DNA of 64,000 nt from Isoetes taiwanensis (lineage: Eukaryota; Streptophyta; Lycopodiopsida; Isoetales; Isoetaceae): contig JAJEKV010000036.1 in assembly GCA_021234155.1 (NCBI GenBank), positions 4,782,209 through 4,846,208 of the forward strand. Direction: 5' to 3'. A program made the translations under genes and the position numbers. Under the pieces are notes generated by a model that saw only the letters and a program-made list of their open reading frames with translations, was not told the DNA's origin and did no database searches. Of the stretch, positions 54,840 through 64,000 are shown piece by piece; within the stretch, counting starts at the first letter, position 1; each line of letters opens with the position of its first letter.

Positions 54840-55900
54840 CGGATGCGGCGCCAAGTATATATCCTTGGGCATCAAAGTCACCCTCTTAGCGTGGATCGCG
54901 CAGAGGTTCCTTCCTCAAACAAGCGGGTGAGCTCGGCCGCTACTTGCAACTGCAGGAGTTGTGGCCGACGCCACTGTTGTGGGCGGCGAGCCGCATCACC
55001 TCCCGCATGAGTCGCTCAAAAGGTGCCTTCCTAATCGAGATTAGTGCCTTGTTGAAAGTGTCTAATCTCGGGAAGACACGGAGTGTACCGAAGTTAGGCC
55101 CATGGTGGACCTTCTAGCCCGGCTTCTGGTACGTGGCGCGGGTTTGGCTGAGGTTCTTTGGCGGCCGGCCTCCCTCCCGCAGTCTTATTTGGGCGTTTTC
55201 TTGCGGTGATACCAATCATTATACCTCGTCCACCCGTGAAGGTATTCTTGGTATGCCTTGAGGCAGCCAGCGGTGAGCAGTCCTCCAAGGCGAAGCCAGC
55301 TCGCCCATATACGCTTCTTTACCACCTTAGGTGGCTTGGGCCTGGCAGGTAAAGGTGGTCTTAGGTCCGCCCTTCCCCTGCTCATCTTCTTCCTCTGCTC
55401 TTCTTCCTCCTGCTCCCTCTTCTTCCCGCGTGCTCCTCCCATGGCCCAGGGGAGGCTCCCTCTATCTACGGCCGGTTGAGAGGACCGTCAGTTTCTTCTC
55501 TTTCCTAAAGCTCTGCCGTAGCCTCATCCTGGCGCTCCCCTCTTCCTCCCTTGCGGCCCTCTCTTCGGCCACTCGCAGCCTTCTCCTTGCCCTTCTTCCT
55601 TGGCGTAGAAGGCCAGCTGTCCATTCTTTGGACTGCTCTTCCTCTTTGCTCTTCCACTTGATTGTCCGTGGCCCCGGCGGCGAAAGATTCGGTTCTTTCT
55701 TTTGCCGACGAGGGCTTAAGGGGGGCTGCTCGTGATAGGTGCCATCATTTGGCCGCTGGTGGGGGAAGCTCCTCTTCCCCTTCTTGGCCTGGAGGTTCAG
55801 GGATCTTCTTCACATGGCCCCCCGCCGCTAGGTTCGGCCATCGAGAGTGTGTGGGGGGCTGTCCCGGCTTCCTGTAGGTTTGTTTGGTTCGCCATACTTA
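54840..55900 (-). pseudogene. Charged (Lys/Arg/Glu-rich) coding remnant
   Basis: Minus-strand pieces are MANQTNLQEAGTAPHTLSMA near 55890, then KWKSKEEEQSKEWTAGLL and RRRLRVAEERAAREEE in 55660-55500, MGGARGKKREQEEEEQRKKM with WLRLGGLLTAGCLKAYQEYL (55442-55185), and FNKALISIRKAPFERLMREV near 55060-54990. Several frame changes interrupt them. GC content is much higher than in flanking DNA. The region follows the putative LTR and primer site, so a gag-like role is inferred; no domain is recognised. Confidence 0.4.
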
Positions 55901-56461
55901 ATGGTCTAGAAAACGGGTGGGGATAGGCTGGTCAAGAGAGAGAAGGTGGAGGAAAGTTTGGAGGGAAAAAATGAGGTGTCGAGATATTTAAAGAGGAGGG
56001 TCCCCGAGAATATTCTCCTACCATAATTACCCCTATTTATTAGCCCCCTTATTAATTACAAGATATTTAGTACTTACTTAATTATTAATGTATATGTTAA
56101 ATCCATATTAATTGATATTATACTTGAATTTCGAATTTTTTTCTAATGGTTCAAGTGCAATCTATGAATTTCGGCCATTTTTCACCGGGTCTCCGATTGG
56201 CATGATTCTTGACCCATTTTAGGTGAAATTTGATGCATGATGCATGATTTTCACTCCAAATTTACTAGAAGGTGCTTTGACTCACTCAAACCTTCGTCTA
56301 ACACTTAACCTAAGTCCCCACCCACTACCTAGGAGAGAAATTTTTCCCCATTTGGTTCGATGGTGGAAATGTTTATTTCACACCCCTATAGGCCTGTTAG
56401 ACTACTTCATGGTTATGGGAGTGCTAGTTCTTGGTCAACCAAGAACATTGCTCGATACCAT

Positions 56462-58105
56462 TGTGACGCCCCTCGCTAAACATACTTTTACCAAAGATAC
56501 CCGGTAGAAATCCCCCATCCCGGCCAAGAACCGCGATGGGTTCTTTTTCGCCTACCCCGCAAGACTCGAGGTGACTCTTAGTGCGGGGAGGGAACACGAA
56601 GGTGTCTTTGGCGCCCTTCCCCTATGGGCTCCTATAAATGAAGTTTATAACACGCCGTAACTAGCATAAAACATATACAAATACTACCTCGAGGGTAGCG
56701 ATCGCATTACAAAACCAATGCAAAGATGATAATCACAAACCATAAAACAGAGAGCTCCTACCCCGCTGCACTGTAAGGAGGGTGATTGACCGGCTAGGGC
56801 CTCAAGATAGAGTGCACCGAGTCATGGCAATGGCGCAGGCTGGCATAGAACAATGGCTAGGGTTGACCACTCCATCCCCCTCTCTCCGTGCATACTTTGT
56901 GATGGGCTAGATCGGGTGCCTCGACAGACTCTAGCCTTCCTGGACACGCAATCCCATGGCATCACCCATCGGGACTACCTGTGTTGCATCTCCCCGGGTC
57001 CGATGAGGCGTGAAGGGTTGCATCCCCCCTGTGGTCTAGAGGTGACGCATGCTAGAGAATCGCGGGCGACACACCATTCGCACTGATCAACCCCCAAAAC
57101 GAGAGCCAAGCCAACACTTGCAGCCTCGAGAGGCGTGGCAACACCATTGCCCCAGAGGTGTGGGACCCATGCTCGCCCACACCTAAGTGACCCACCATAA
57201 GCTTCCAGCCCACTATGGGATCCCCCTCGGCTCCCCCACTCGGCAGGATCCTCCCTCCACTTTCCCTCTAGCCCCGTTATCCGGTGCTGAGTCATATCAT
57301 AGCCTCAATAGCCGGGTGGGCTCCTATGCACGTGTCATGATCTAATAGGAACTAAGGGATCTACTCTAGGAGCATACTACATATGGCCCTAGGTCTCTAC
57401 CCCTTCCCAATACAAGAGGAGCAAACATGATCAACCAACATCACATAATCAAAGATATCCTAAGAATGATCATAAGAAGAACATCTTAACCTAATCATAC
57501 AAATCTAACTAATGGTTAGGGTTCCTTGATTAGGGTTCAAGATGTTGAATATGGGTTCTAGGATGGCTCTACTCTAGATATAAAATCCTAGCACATCCTC
57601 GAATGCTAATCCCTGATGAGCTATCACAACTACTATCCTACATACCGCGCCCTCGAAGCTCTCCCTCCGTGATCCGTGTGCCTCCATGGTCTTCGACTCA
57701 CGTGATGTCGCTCTTGCTCCAAGAACGAGTCTACCCCACCGGGGCTGCCGCAGACCGCCCATGCTACAAGAACGATGTTCAAACCCGGGTTTCAACGAAA
57801 GTGGGTGAGTCTCTAGGTGCTAGGGAATGGAAAGAGGCCTAGGGTTAGGTTTAGGCCTATATGAGCTAGGTCCACCTAGGATGCCACGTGGCACCAATCG
57901 GGTGAGTCCTGTGTGGCGGGTGCCCAATAGGTTAAGGCCACGTGGATAATGGTCTAACCCTATGGTTGGCTGAGTTATGAGAATAACTTGGCCATGCCCC
58001 CTAGTGCCACAACTTATGGTATACAAGGCTATGAATGATAGACTTGTATAGTGACGGATCCAGGAATATACGTATTTATAGCGTATATTCCCCTGGACCG
58101 TCACA
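56462..58105 (-). repeat. Putative 1.64-kb LTR
   Basis: The ends are TGTGACG and CGTCACA. It is GC-richer than its surroundings. No 5-bp target repeat links its two flanks, so it is not a solo LTR; it is read as one LTR of the truncated element on its left. The right end carries a strong hairpin (58051-58103). Confidence 0.5.
58051..58103. repeat. Palindromic hairpin at the LTR end
   Basis: GTGACGGATCCAGGAATATA...TATATTCCCCTGGACCGTCAC: stem of about 20 bp with one small bulge and a loop of about 10 bases. It could be a structured transcription start or end of the LTR, or a separate small insertion. Confidence 0.75.
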
Positions 58106-58139
58106 AATCTAGATGTGGACCCCATGATAATGTATAAAG

Positions 58140-58543
58140 AATAGGACTATATAAGAGATGCAACATTTTTAAAGACTTGGAGACGAATAATTGCTAGATA
58201 TAGAACAAGCTCTCATAAGCTTGCAATGAAGATAAGAAGATGGCTAAAGATTTTGAAAGAGGATTGTATTTGTATCTTCTGTGACATCAATCAAGTTGAA
58301 GATGAGTTGCATGTTATTCTAAAATGTACAGCATACGAGGAGATCCAGATTAAATTTGAAATCATCCGTGGAGATTTTTATTCCATACTAATGATGAAGC
58401 CTACAAAACTGGCAGATATAGTAGAATTGCGTAGGGGCATCTTGAGTGTAAAAATTTGTTGTAAATTTTTCCTGCTCCATGCCCTCTTGGGTCCTACGGG
58501 TGCGATAATAAATTATTATTATAATTTTTATTTATATCCTTAG
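58140..58543 (+). pseudogene. LINE C-terminal zinc-knuckle fragment
   Basis: The frame reads CICIFCDINQVEDELHVILK, CTAYEEIQIKF. This is the C-x2-C...H...C cluster found at the C-terminus of many plant LINE reverse transcriptases ('CxxC...EDExHxLxxC'). It is followed by a hydrophobic tail. Upstream frames (58140-58225) are broken. Confidence 0.65.
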
Positions 58544-58948
58544 TGCCATCCTATGTTACCTTCTAGATTATAATCATTTTTATGTCTTTGAAGCATATGT
58601 CACTTAAATTCTTTTGTACTCTCTCTAATCATTCTCCCTTTTCTTTCTTCGAAATCTCAACATTTTGCCATTGTGTATCATGAGTAGTCTTAAATTGAAC
58701 TTCTACTGATTGTTGAGTGATCCCTCGCTTTATGGCGTCATATCAGACAACTTTATTCTTCTAAAGGCTTGTTATCTTCCTTACTCGTGCTCCCTTTCAA
58801 CATTCCGATGTTTACCATGGTTCTCAAGATGGTATCCATTCTTGTCCACTTCATCTCATACCATTTTGGATTGGCACGCATGTTTTTATTAATATTATAG
58901 GAGCTCCATAGAATAATTCGCAAGAATATTTTTGATAAAATATGTAAG
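58544..58948. other. No gene seen
   Basis: AT-rich, no supportable feature. Confidence 0.5.
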
Positions 58949-59830
58949 GGGGTTCCAAGGGGATTTGATATGGATGTAAGAATAAAAATTCCCGAAACCA
59001 TAGACCATATATCCCTAACACAATCGAATAAGTTTGTAAAAAAAAAAAAAAAAAAAACGTAGATTGAATATAAAAAATAATCGTATTAGCTCACTGGGTA
59101 TATTGGTTAAAGTAGTCTTAGTTAGAACATTGAATTATTTTGGTAGAGGTTCGACCTCCCGTATTTCATATTCTAAAATCTTATGCAAAGTCGTATAGAG
59201 GTTCGATATTCCCTCAAAGCCTTAGGCGAAATCGTATTTCATATTTCAAAATCATAGATGCCTCCAATCATAAATGGGGGTTCCAACATATGATCTGGGT
59301 TCCAACATATGATCTGAGTCATAGGATCGACGAATCCGACGATTGTGGTAGTCTAGGATGCACCTCGTTCAGAATATGTAGCAAAATAACAGGGGGTTCC
59401 AGGGGGATTTGATATGGATGTAAAAATAAAAATTCCTGAAACCATAGACCATATATCCCTAAAACAATCGATTAAGTTGTTATAAAAAAATATATATATA
59501 TACATTCAAGATAAAAAAATAATCGCATTAGCTCACTGGGTATATTGGTTAAAGTAGTCTTAGTTAGGATATTGAATTATTTTGGTAGAGGTTCGAGCTC
59601 CCGTATTTCATATTCTAAAATCTTAGGCAAAGTCGTATAGAGGTTTGATATTCCCTCAAAACCTTAAGAATAGAATAGAATAGAATAGAATAGAATCAAA
59701 ATCGTATTTCATATTTCAAAATCATAGGCGCCTCCAATCATAAATAACTATAAGCAAAACAAGAGGTGCCCAGAGACTCCAACATACGATCTGAGTCATA
59801 GAATCGACGAATCCAACGACTGTGGTAGTC
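58949..59830 (+). repeat. Tandem duplication of 444 bp with tRNA-like promoter boxes
   Basis: Units start at 58949 and 59393 with 'gggggttcca', 'ggatttgatatggatgtaa' and 'accatagaccatatatccct'. Each contains 'attagctcactgggtatatt', 'ggttaaagtag', then, about 50 bases later, GGTTCGACCTC or GGTTCGAGCTC: box A-like and box B-like elements of a tRNA-derived SINE (59086-59158 and 59526-59601). Each then has 'gtcgtatagaggttcgatat', 'tccctcaaa' and 'atcataggcgcctccaatca'. Unit 2 has gained an (AATAG)n run near 59670. Confidence 0.75.
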
Positions 59831-59887
59831 CAGGGTGCACCTCATACTCTTCCTAGCCCACGTGAACTCGAGTAGATTGAAATAACC

Positions 59888-59936
59888 CCACCCCTCCCCC
59901 CCGCAAAAAAAGGAGGGGGGGGGGAGGAAAAAGAAA
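59888..59936. repeat. C-run/G-run inverted pair
   Basis: 'cccctcccccccc' is followed after eight bases by 'ggaggggggggggagg'. It may fold into a hairpin or form other unusual structure, or reflect assembly difficulty at homopolymers. Confidence 0.7.
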
Positions 59937-60100
59937 GGATGCATTCATATTCTCTTGTATTGGGACTCCTATTTCTTTTCACTTCATCTCGTTCCTCCAC
60001 TAATTCCATAATCCAGTGAGCTTCCTTTTGGTTAATCTCACTTGGATCATCAAATAGCATGTGTGGCATCTGGTTACATATAATAATGTGCCATCATCAG

Positions 60101-60700
60101 AGCCAGGCATGGTACAATTCACATCTTGTTATTGAGCTTAAAAAGGACTCGGGTGGTGAGATAGAGTATAGACCAAGGTAAGCATTACCAGCTAATAAAT
60201 CTCGCCATTATCTCATTCAAAAAGGGCAACACCTGCTTTGGGATTTGTCTAGATAGTTCCCTATCATATAGTTGGGATATAGAACATGTCTCCACACTAT
60301 TAGTGAATTAGAACCTTGCCATGACAGTCAAAGGGGTTTGTTCTTGGGACTTTTGAAGATCTCAATATGTTAAGCTCAACAAGTTCTGCTCCTTTTAAGC
60401 AAGTGATCTCATTTTGCCCTTTCAAAGTTTTGCTGGAGATTCTTGCTAAACTTGTGACTCTTTCAAGTCAACATTTACCTTACTTTGTTATTTACAATAC
60501 CCCCAACAAGTAGGTTGTTGGTATGCTATAGCATGAGTATCTTTCGTATTCTGGCCATATAATAAGTAAGTATTCATATATGAGGTTATTGCTCCTTAGA
60601 TTGGGGTAAAACCCTGAATCAATTTAGGGTTGGGCCTAATATTAGATTGGTCATGCTAGATATATGGCAAATTCCACTTGGCCAATCGATTCATGCCAAG
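60101..60700 (+). repeat. Repeat B, copy 2
   Basis: Near-identical to 11279-11884 in the same orientation, starting 'caggcatggtacaattcaca' and ending 'ccaatcgattcatgcc'. Differences are small indels such as the missing 'tattctgccaac' and an extra 'agta' near 60570. After it comes 'aagtggcattttaac', unlike the flank of copy 1. Confidence 0.8.
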
Positions 60701-62400
60701 TGGCATTTTAACAAAAGATAATTAATTAAGTTAGCTTAATTGTTAAGTTAGCTTAACTAATTATTTTCTATTATTATATTGTATAGCGTTGTATGTAGAT
60801 AATGCGGACCTATAAATCCCTACCAGTATGCAACAACATCTAGATGCCTCCAACAATTTTTGCCAAAATACCTCTATGCAACTCAATTAGCCAAAGCTAA
60901 GGTTTTGGTCATTTTCTCTTGTAGGCAGCCAAGACCACCTCATTTCACATATGACGGTCAAACAATGGATGTGGCACAAACATCAAACTAGCTTGGTATA
61001 GATTTTACGATCACTACGCACTGGAATACATGTATAAAAAAAAGGAGTCACTTCAGGTTGGAAGGCAATATGTAGCACAATAACAAATGGTTTCATTTAT
61101 ATTTTTATCTGTTTTTCCCATGGTTTTTATATGATTTAATGATGGTATCTGATGAGACATACTAATTAGTACGTCTAGAGTGCCCATGCTATCACGTTAT
61201 TTTTTGTGACATTTTCTAATGGTTACAACTATGATCACTAAATATCCCTAATCGAATATGCAAGCATCGAACAAGGTTATTGAGTTATTTGAGTTTTGAA
61301 GGTTTTTGCTCCTATACATCCTTTCAGGTCTTGGGGCTTGGAGCGACCACGAAAGCAGGATCTGGCAGCATCCTTTCAGGTATTGGTGAGGCAAAGGCGC
61401 AACCACGAAAGCAAGATTCGGCAACTTCAAGGTCTGTTCTTTAACCCTTTTTTCTATCTGCATGTCTATTTCTTTACGGGCAGGGCCTTAGATCTATTTT
61501 CTCTGGTTCCATGGTTCAGGTGCAGTTGGTGGCTAGCAGTAGGAAAGAAAATAACAGACCTCATATCCGCAAACCTCATGCCGGCAGTCACGGAGAGAAG
61601 TGTATTTATGGGCCTTGTAAGTTCTGAAACCTCCAACACGTTACCATGCAGAATTATATGCACCTGCTGGCAGTTTGAATCAAAACATTATTGATTGATT
61701 CCAAGTTTATGCCACCAGAGAAGATAATCAATTGCCTTCCCTGAATATTAAATCCAGGGGATAATCAGCTTAATGGATGTTCATATATTGCAGAAGCAAG
61801 AACGCCTCACTTTCAGTTTCCCACAATATTCTGCAGAGCAATCAAAAACAAACTTCTGATCGAATATAGAAGTTGAAGCTTCTACTAATGCTATCCTTAC
61901 ATTGCTTATAGCTAACTTCTGCAAACTTCCGCATAATTAATAGGCCCGCAAACACAATGAGTAGGTCAACTCTATCACTCATTCTGCCTTGAAAGCATCT
62001 CTTATGTAAAGTTCGGAATCCTGCTTATAGTTCCATGAGAGATGACTAGCCAATGCCACGTCGAAAGCCATAGATAAAGTTTTGGGATACTACAATTCCC
62101 AGTATAGAAACATTTCATTACAAGTCTGCAGAGTGGTAAGCTGCTCAATCTAAGCTTTGTATTTTGCAGCTTATGTGCTTGAAGGCATGGTCATGCACTG
62201 ATAACCAAAACACTTGCTAACATGCAATTTTGAATTTTTGGATTAAGACATGCCATTATTGCCCTTTATATTATGCTGGATCATTGATATTGTTAATGTG
62301 GAATCCCAGTGGATATGAATCTCAGATTTTGGAGCATAAGGCATCTCTGACATGGGACCATTAGAGTTTTTTTGAGATCAAATAAGGGCCCTTAGTCGAT
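60701..62400. other. No confirmed gene
   Basis: Frames near 61296-61694 include a direct repeat: 'gcgaccacgaaagcaggatc' near 61341 and 'gcaaccacgaaagcaagatt' near 61398. This is a local duplication of about 57 bp. Nothing else is supported. Confidence 0.45.
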
Positions 62401-62429
62401 GCCACGTCAAAAAGCTCGCGGCCAATGGG

Positions 62430-62779
62430 GAGCCGAGCTTGTACAGAACTTTTTTACCGAGCCTTGGTTTCGCCTTTCCAGGTGTCAACTGCACGTAGCT
62501 TCGGTAATATCCGTGCCTCTAGCTTCGGGTGTCAGATTACACACGTGGCAATTATAACCGTTAGCTCCCTCCCTCAATTCCCGCTCAGGTGTTTTCCACA
62601 ACAGAGTTTGCGCGAAGATCGATTGCCCGCGCCAAGGGAGCTTCGGTTCACTCGGGAACTGCTTCGACCTGCGCTAAAGGGAGTTTCGACCACAGAAAAA
62701 CTTCGATCAAGGTAAAATCGCATAGCCTTTCCTCGTATTTCGATTCCGCTCCACATTCTGATTTGAATTCTGTGACTAG
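62430..62779 (+). promoter_or_regulatory. Candidate promoter / 5' UTR with intron
   Basis: This GC-richer stretch contains repeated 'agcttcgg' words and the plant-style sequence 'cacacgtggca' (a G-box-like CACGTG at about 62541). A likely 5'-UTR intron runs from gtaaaa at 62712 to the gactag that ends at 62779, directly before an ATG. The transcription start is not determined. Confidence 0.4.
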
Positions 62780-63222
62780 ATGGCTATAAGCTCTATCACA
62801 GTCGGAAATGAGTTTGAAAGCTTCGTGGTGTCGACCAGGAGCTTTGTTACACTCCAACCTGCAATGCGAGGTGAATGGCGAGTCAAAAGATGCAGGAGAA
62901 ATGATGTTTCTGCACATTGGAAGGCTTTGGTGGTCGGATTTCGATCAGGCAAAGAGATATTTGTACAAGTAAGGCATGTATACACTCCAACAGATATGGC
63001 AAAAGAAAAAATAAGCAAGCGACGAACTTTCCCACGGTTAGAAGCAAATTGTGAGTATGTAATTCTATGCAATCCATATTCAAATTAGTTCAGTTACTTA
63101 TCCAGTTCATTCCTATTCTCTCAGGTTTGTGTATATCTGATGTGGAGAACACTGTCTCTTCACACTCGATAATGTTTTCCATTGCTTTCACCAAGCTAAG
63201 GGTCGCTTGTTGTTCAAGGTAG
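62780..63222 (+). CDS. Possible two-exon small gene, BAH-like?
   Basis: The ATG at 62780 opens a frame MAISSITVGNEFESFVVSTR ... VSAHWKALVVGFRSGKEIFV, then QVRHVYTPTDMAKEKISKRR, TFPRLEAN. A strong donor GTGAGT is at 63051 and an acceptor 'ttctctcag' ends at 63124. Splicing keeps phase (T|GT) and continues C-LCISDVENTVSSHSIM to a stop at 63220-63222, about 122 residues. The pattern 'W.A.V..F...G...V.VR..Y.P.D', later '..SD.E.TV....I', loosely resembles a BAH domain, the histone-binding fold. This is a weak resemblance; the protein is far shorter than typical BAH proteins and may be a truncated copy. Confidence 0.4.
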
Positions 63223-63388
63223 CACACCACCATACACTCGAGAAAGGGGTATATGGTTTTGGAGGTATGAATACTCTCCACGAAGATCCAAGCTAACTGA
63301 GCTTCCATTGCCCAACTGCCCCGATTTTTATCCGCAGCCTCTGGATGCCACTTCTATCTTATTAGCACGGAGTAAGTTGTCGTAGGAA

Positions 63389-63598
63389 ATGTTCACGGCA
63401 TTGAAGGAGAAGGGAGGAGTCTGCGGGCATGTGAAGATAAATTTAGGAATTGATCTGTTCATTGCCATATTCAAGAGCGCCAACAATGTAAAGAAGACCT
63501 TGAAGATGTTTACAGTTCAACAGTCGGTGGATAGTTTTTTAGATAGTGTCATTAGAGGAAAAATGAGATCACATTTTGTCCCATTAAGGGATGCTTAA
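63389..63598 (+). CDS. Short unidentified ORF
   Basis: An ATG-started frame of 69 residues, MFTALKEKGGVCGHVKINLG, with a hydrophobic stretch IDLFIAIF and Lys-rich spacing. There are no splice signals or domain I can identify. It might be part of the same transcription unit as 62780-63222, but no in-phase junction was found. Confidence 0.25.
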   Translation: MFTALKEKGGVCGHVKINLGIDLFIAIFKSANNVKKTLKMFTVQQSVDSFLDSVIRGKMRSHFVPLRDA

Positions 63599-63723
63599 AA
63601 TGCCATGTCAGCTTTTTAAACTGTCCAATAAGAGAAGAGCTCCAGTATATCTCATTCCAGTATTATGTGGCAGCCTGTAATTAATGCAGCTGCAACTAAC
63701 TTTTGTAGTATCATTTTTTCATT

Positions 63724-63985
63724 ATAACTTTTGATCCAGAACTCCGATTCAAAAACTTTTTGTAGCAATAGGTTCGTCTTCATAAGATCTATCTAGTGAT
63801 AACCCATTCATATATCTTTTACGATATAAATATATAAGAAATAAGCAAAAAATCATATTTTTTTAAGGTTAACGCATATGACCATATTGAAATATATCAT
63901 AACCATATATCATTGGAAAGATCTTTTCATTCCGCATCTAATGCAACAAACGCCGCAACATTTTGACAAGTGGATCAAAAGTTAT
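63724..63985. repeat. 15-bp perfect inverted repeat at the window end
   Basis: ATAACTTTTGATCCA (63724-63738) faces TGGATCAAAAGTTAT (63971-63985), 232 bases apart, around AT-rich DNA. It could be a MITE-sized element (about 260 bp). Target duplications were not found. Confidence 0.55.
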
Positions 63986-64000
63986 GGGGAAAAATGACAG

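Larger units (their letters stand above)
52972..58105 (-). mobile_element. LTR retrotransposon, 5' part (LTR, primer site, charged ORF region), truncated
   Basis: On minus: the LTR 58105-56462 (TGTGACG...CGTCACA), then ATGGTATCGAGCA at 56461-56449, close to the initiator-tRNA-Met primer site TGGTATCAGAGC. GC-rich, charged coding remnants follow (55900-55130 and 53700-52972). No reverse transcriptase or second LTR is seen, so the element is incomplete or a large non-autonomous derivative. Its left limit coincides with the inverted-repeat element. Confidence 0.5.

Noticed and set aside
55331-55926. Plus-strand GC-rich frames (Leu/Ser-rich, Gly-rich)
   Set aside because: They lie opposite a charged minus-strand coding remnant and have low-complexity content typical of antisense of Glu/Lys-rich sequence.
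1-64000. CRISPR arrays, rRNA genes or bacterial operons
   Set aside because: No array of equal-length repeats with unique spacers, no rRNA sequence, and splice signals plus plant transposons show eukaryotic nuclear DNA.

Overview
The window is nuclear DNA from a land plant with a large, transposon-filled genome. The evidence is a Tnp2-type CACTA transposase with plant-like introns, a Ty3/gypsy element, Helitrons, LINE remnants, pentatricopeptide-repeat (PPR) debris, a plant short-form BAP31-like gene, a plant nucleotide-sugar-transporter pseudogene and a plant DUF716 fragment. The PPR wording is of the kind I associate with ferns and other seed-free plants, so a fern is a reasonable guess, but nothing here proves the species. 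Almost everything is mobile or decayed. The intact-looking host genes are a BAP31-like ER protein (9744-10130) and perhaps a short two-exon gene (62780-63222).

Layout, left half. Positions 1-8737 are the 3' portion of a CACTA element: transposase exons on + up to 5150, subterminal repeats, and a terminus reading TCTTGTAGTG at 8728-8737. A non-autonomous Helitron on the minus strand (5193-8160) sits inside it. From 8738 to 14021 come the BAP31-like gene, a field of duplicated CCAAT-rich repeats and minisatellites, two fold-back hairpin elements, a tRNA-like sequence and a TTC/GAA-rich array. At 14022 begins a sequence matching the start of the large Helitron at 28609; it is split by a 702-bp solo LTR with a GATTC target duplication. 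A 7.2-kb gypsy element (15687-22880, minus strand, GTGGC target duplication) follows, inserted just beyond a small zinc-ribbon-like ORF.

Middle. Positions 26089-28158 hold four compact ORFs I cannot assign; two overlap as TAATG. They are the least explained coding material here. From 28609 to 38949 lies a candidate full-length Helitron: Rep (HUH) and PIF1-type helicase regions, broken by frameshifts, then an array of tRNA-like units, a possible captured two-exon gene, large tandem duplications, and a GC hairpin followed by CTAG.

Right half. Positions 39000-52000 are debris: an unknown decayed gene, a minus-strand LINE, PPR fragments, an intronless GONST-type transporter pseudogene, orphan exons and a DUF716 fragment. 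Positions 51997-52972 form an inverted-repeat element with a second, nested inverted repeat. Positions 52972-58105 look like the 5' part of an LTR retrotransposon on minus (LTR 56462-58105, primer site next to it). Then come a LINE C-terminus, a 444-bp tandem duplication carrying tRNA-like promoter boxes, and a second copy of a 600-bp repeat first seen at 11279.

The genes do not form a pathway. The window records nested insertion: Helitron into CACTA, solo LTR into a Helitron start, and gypsy next to captured or viral-like coding DNA.
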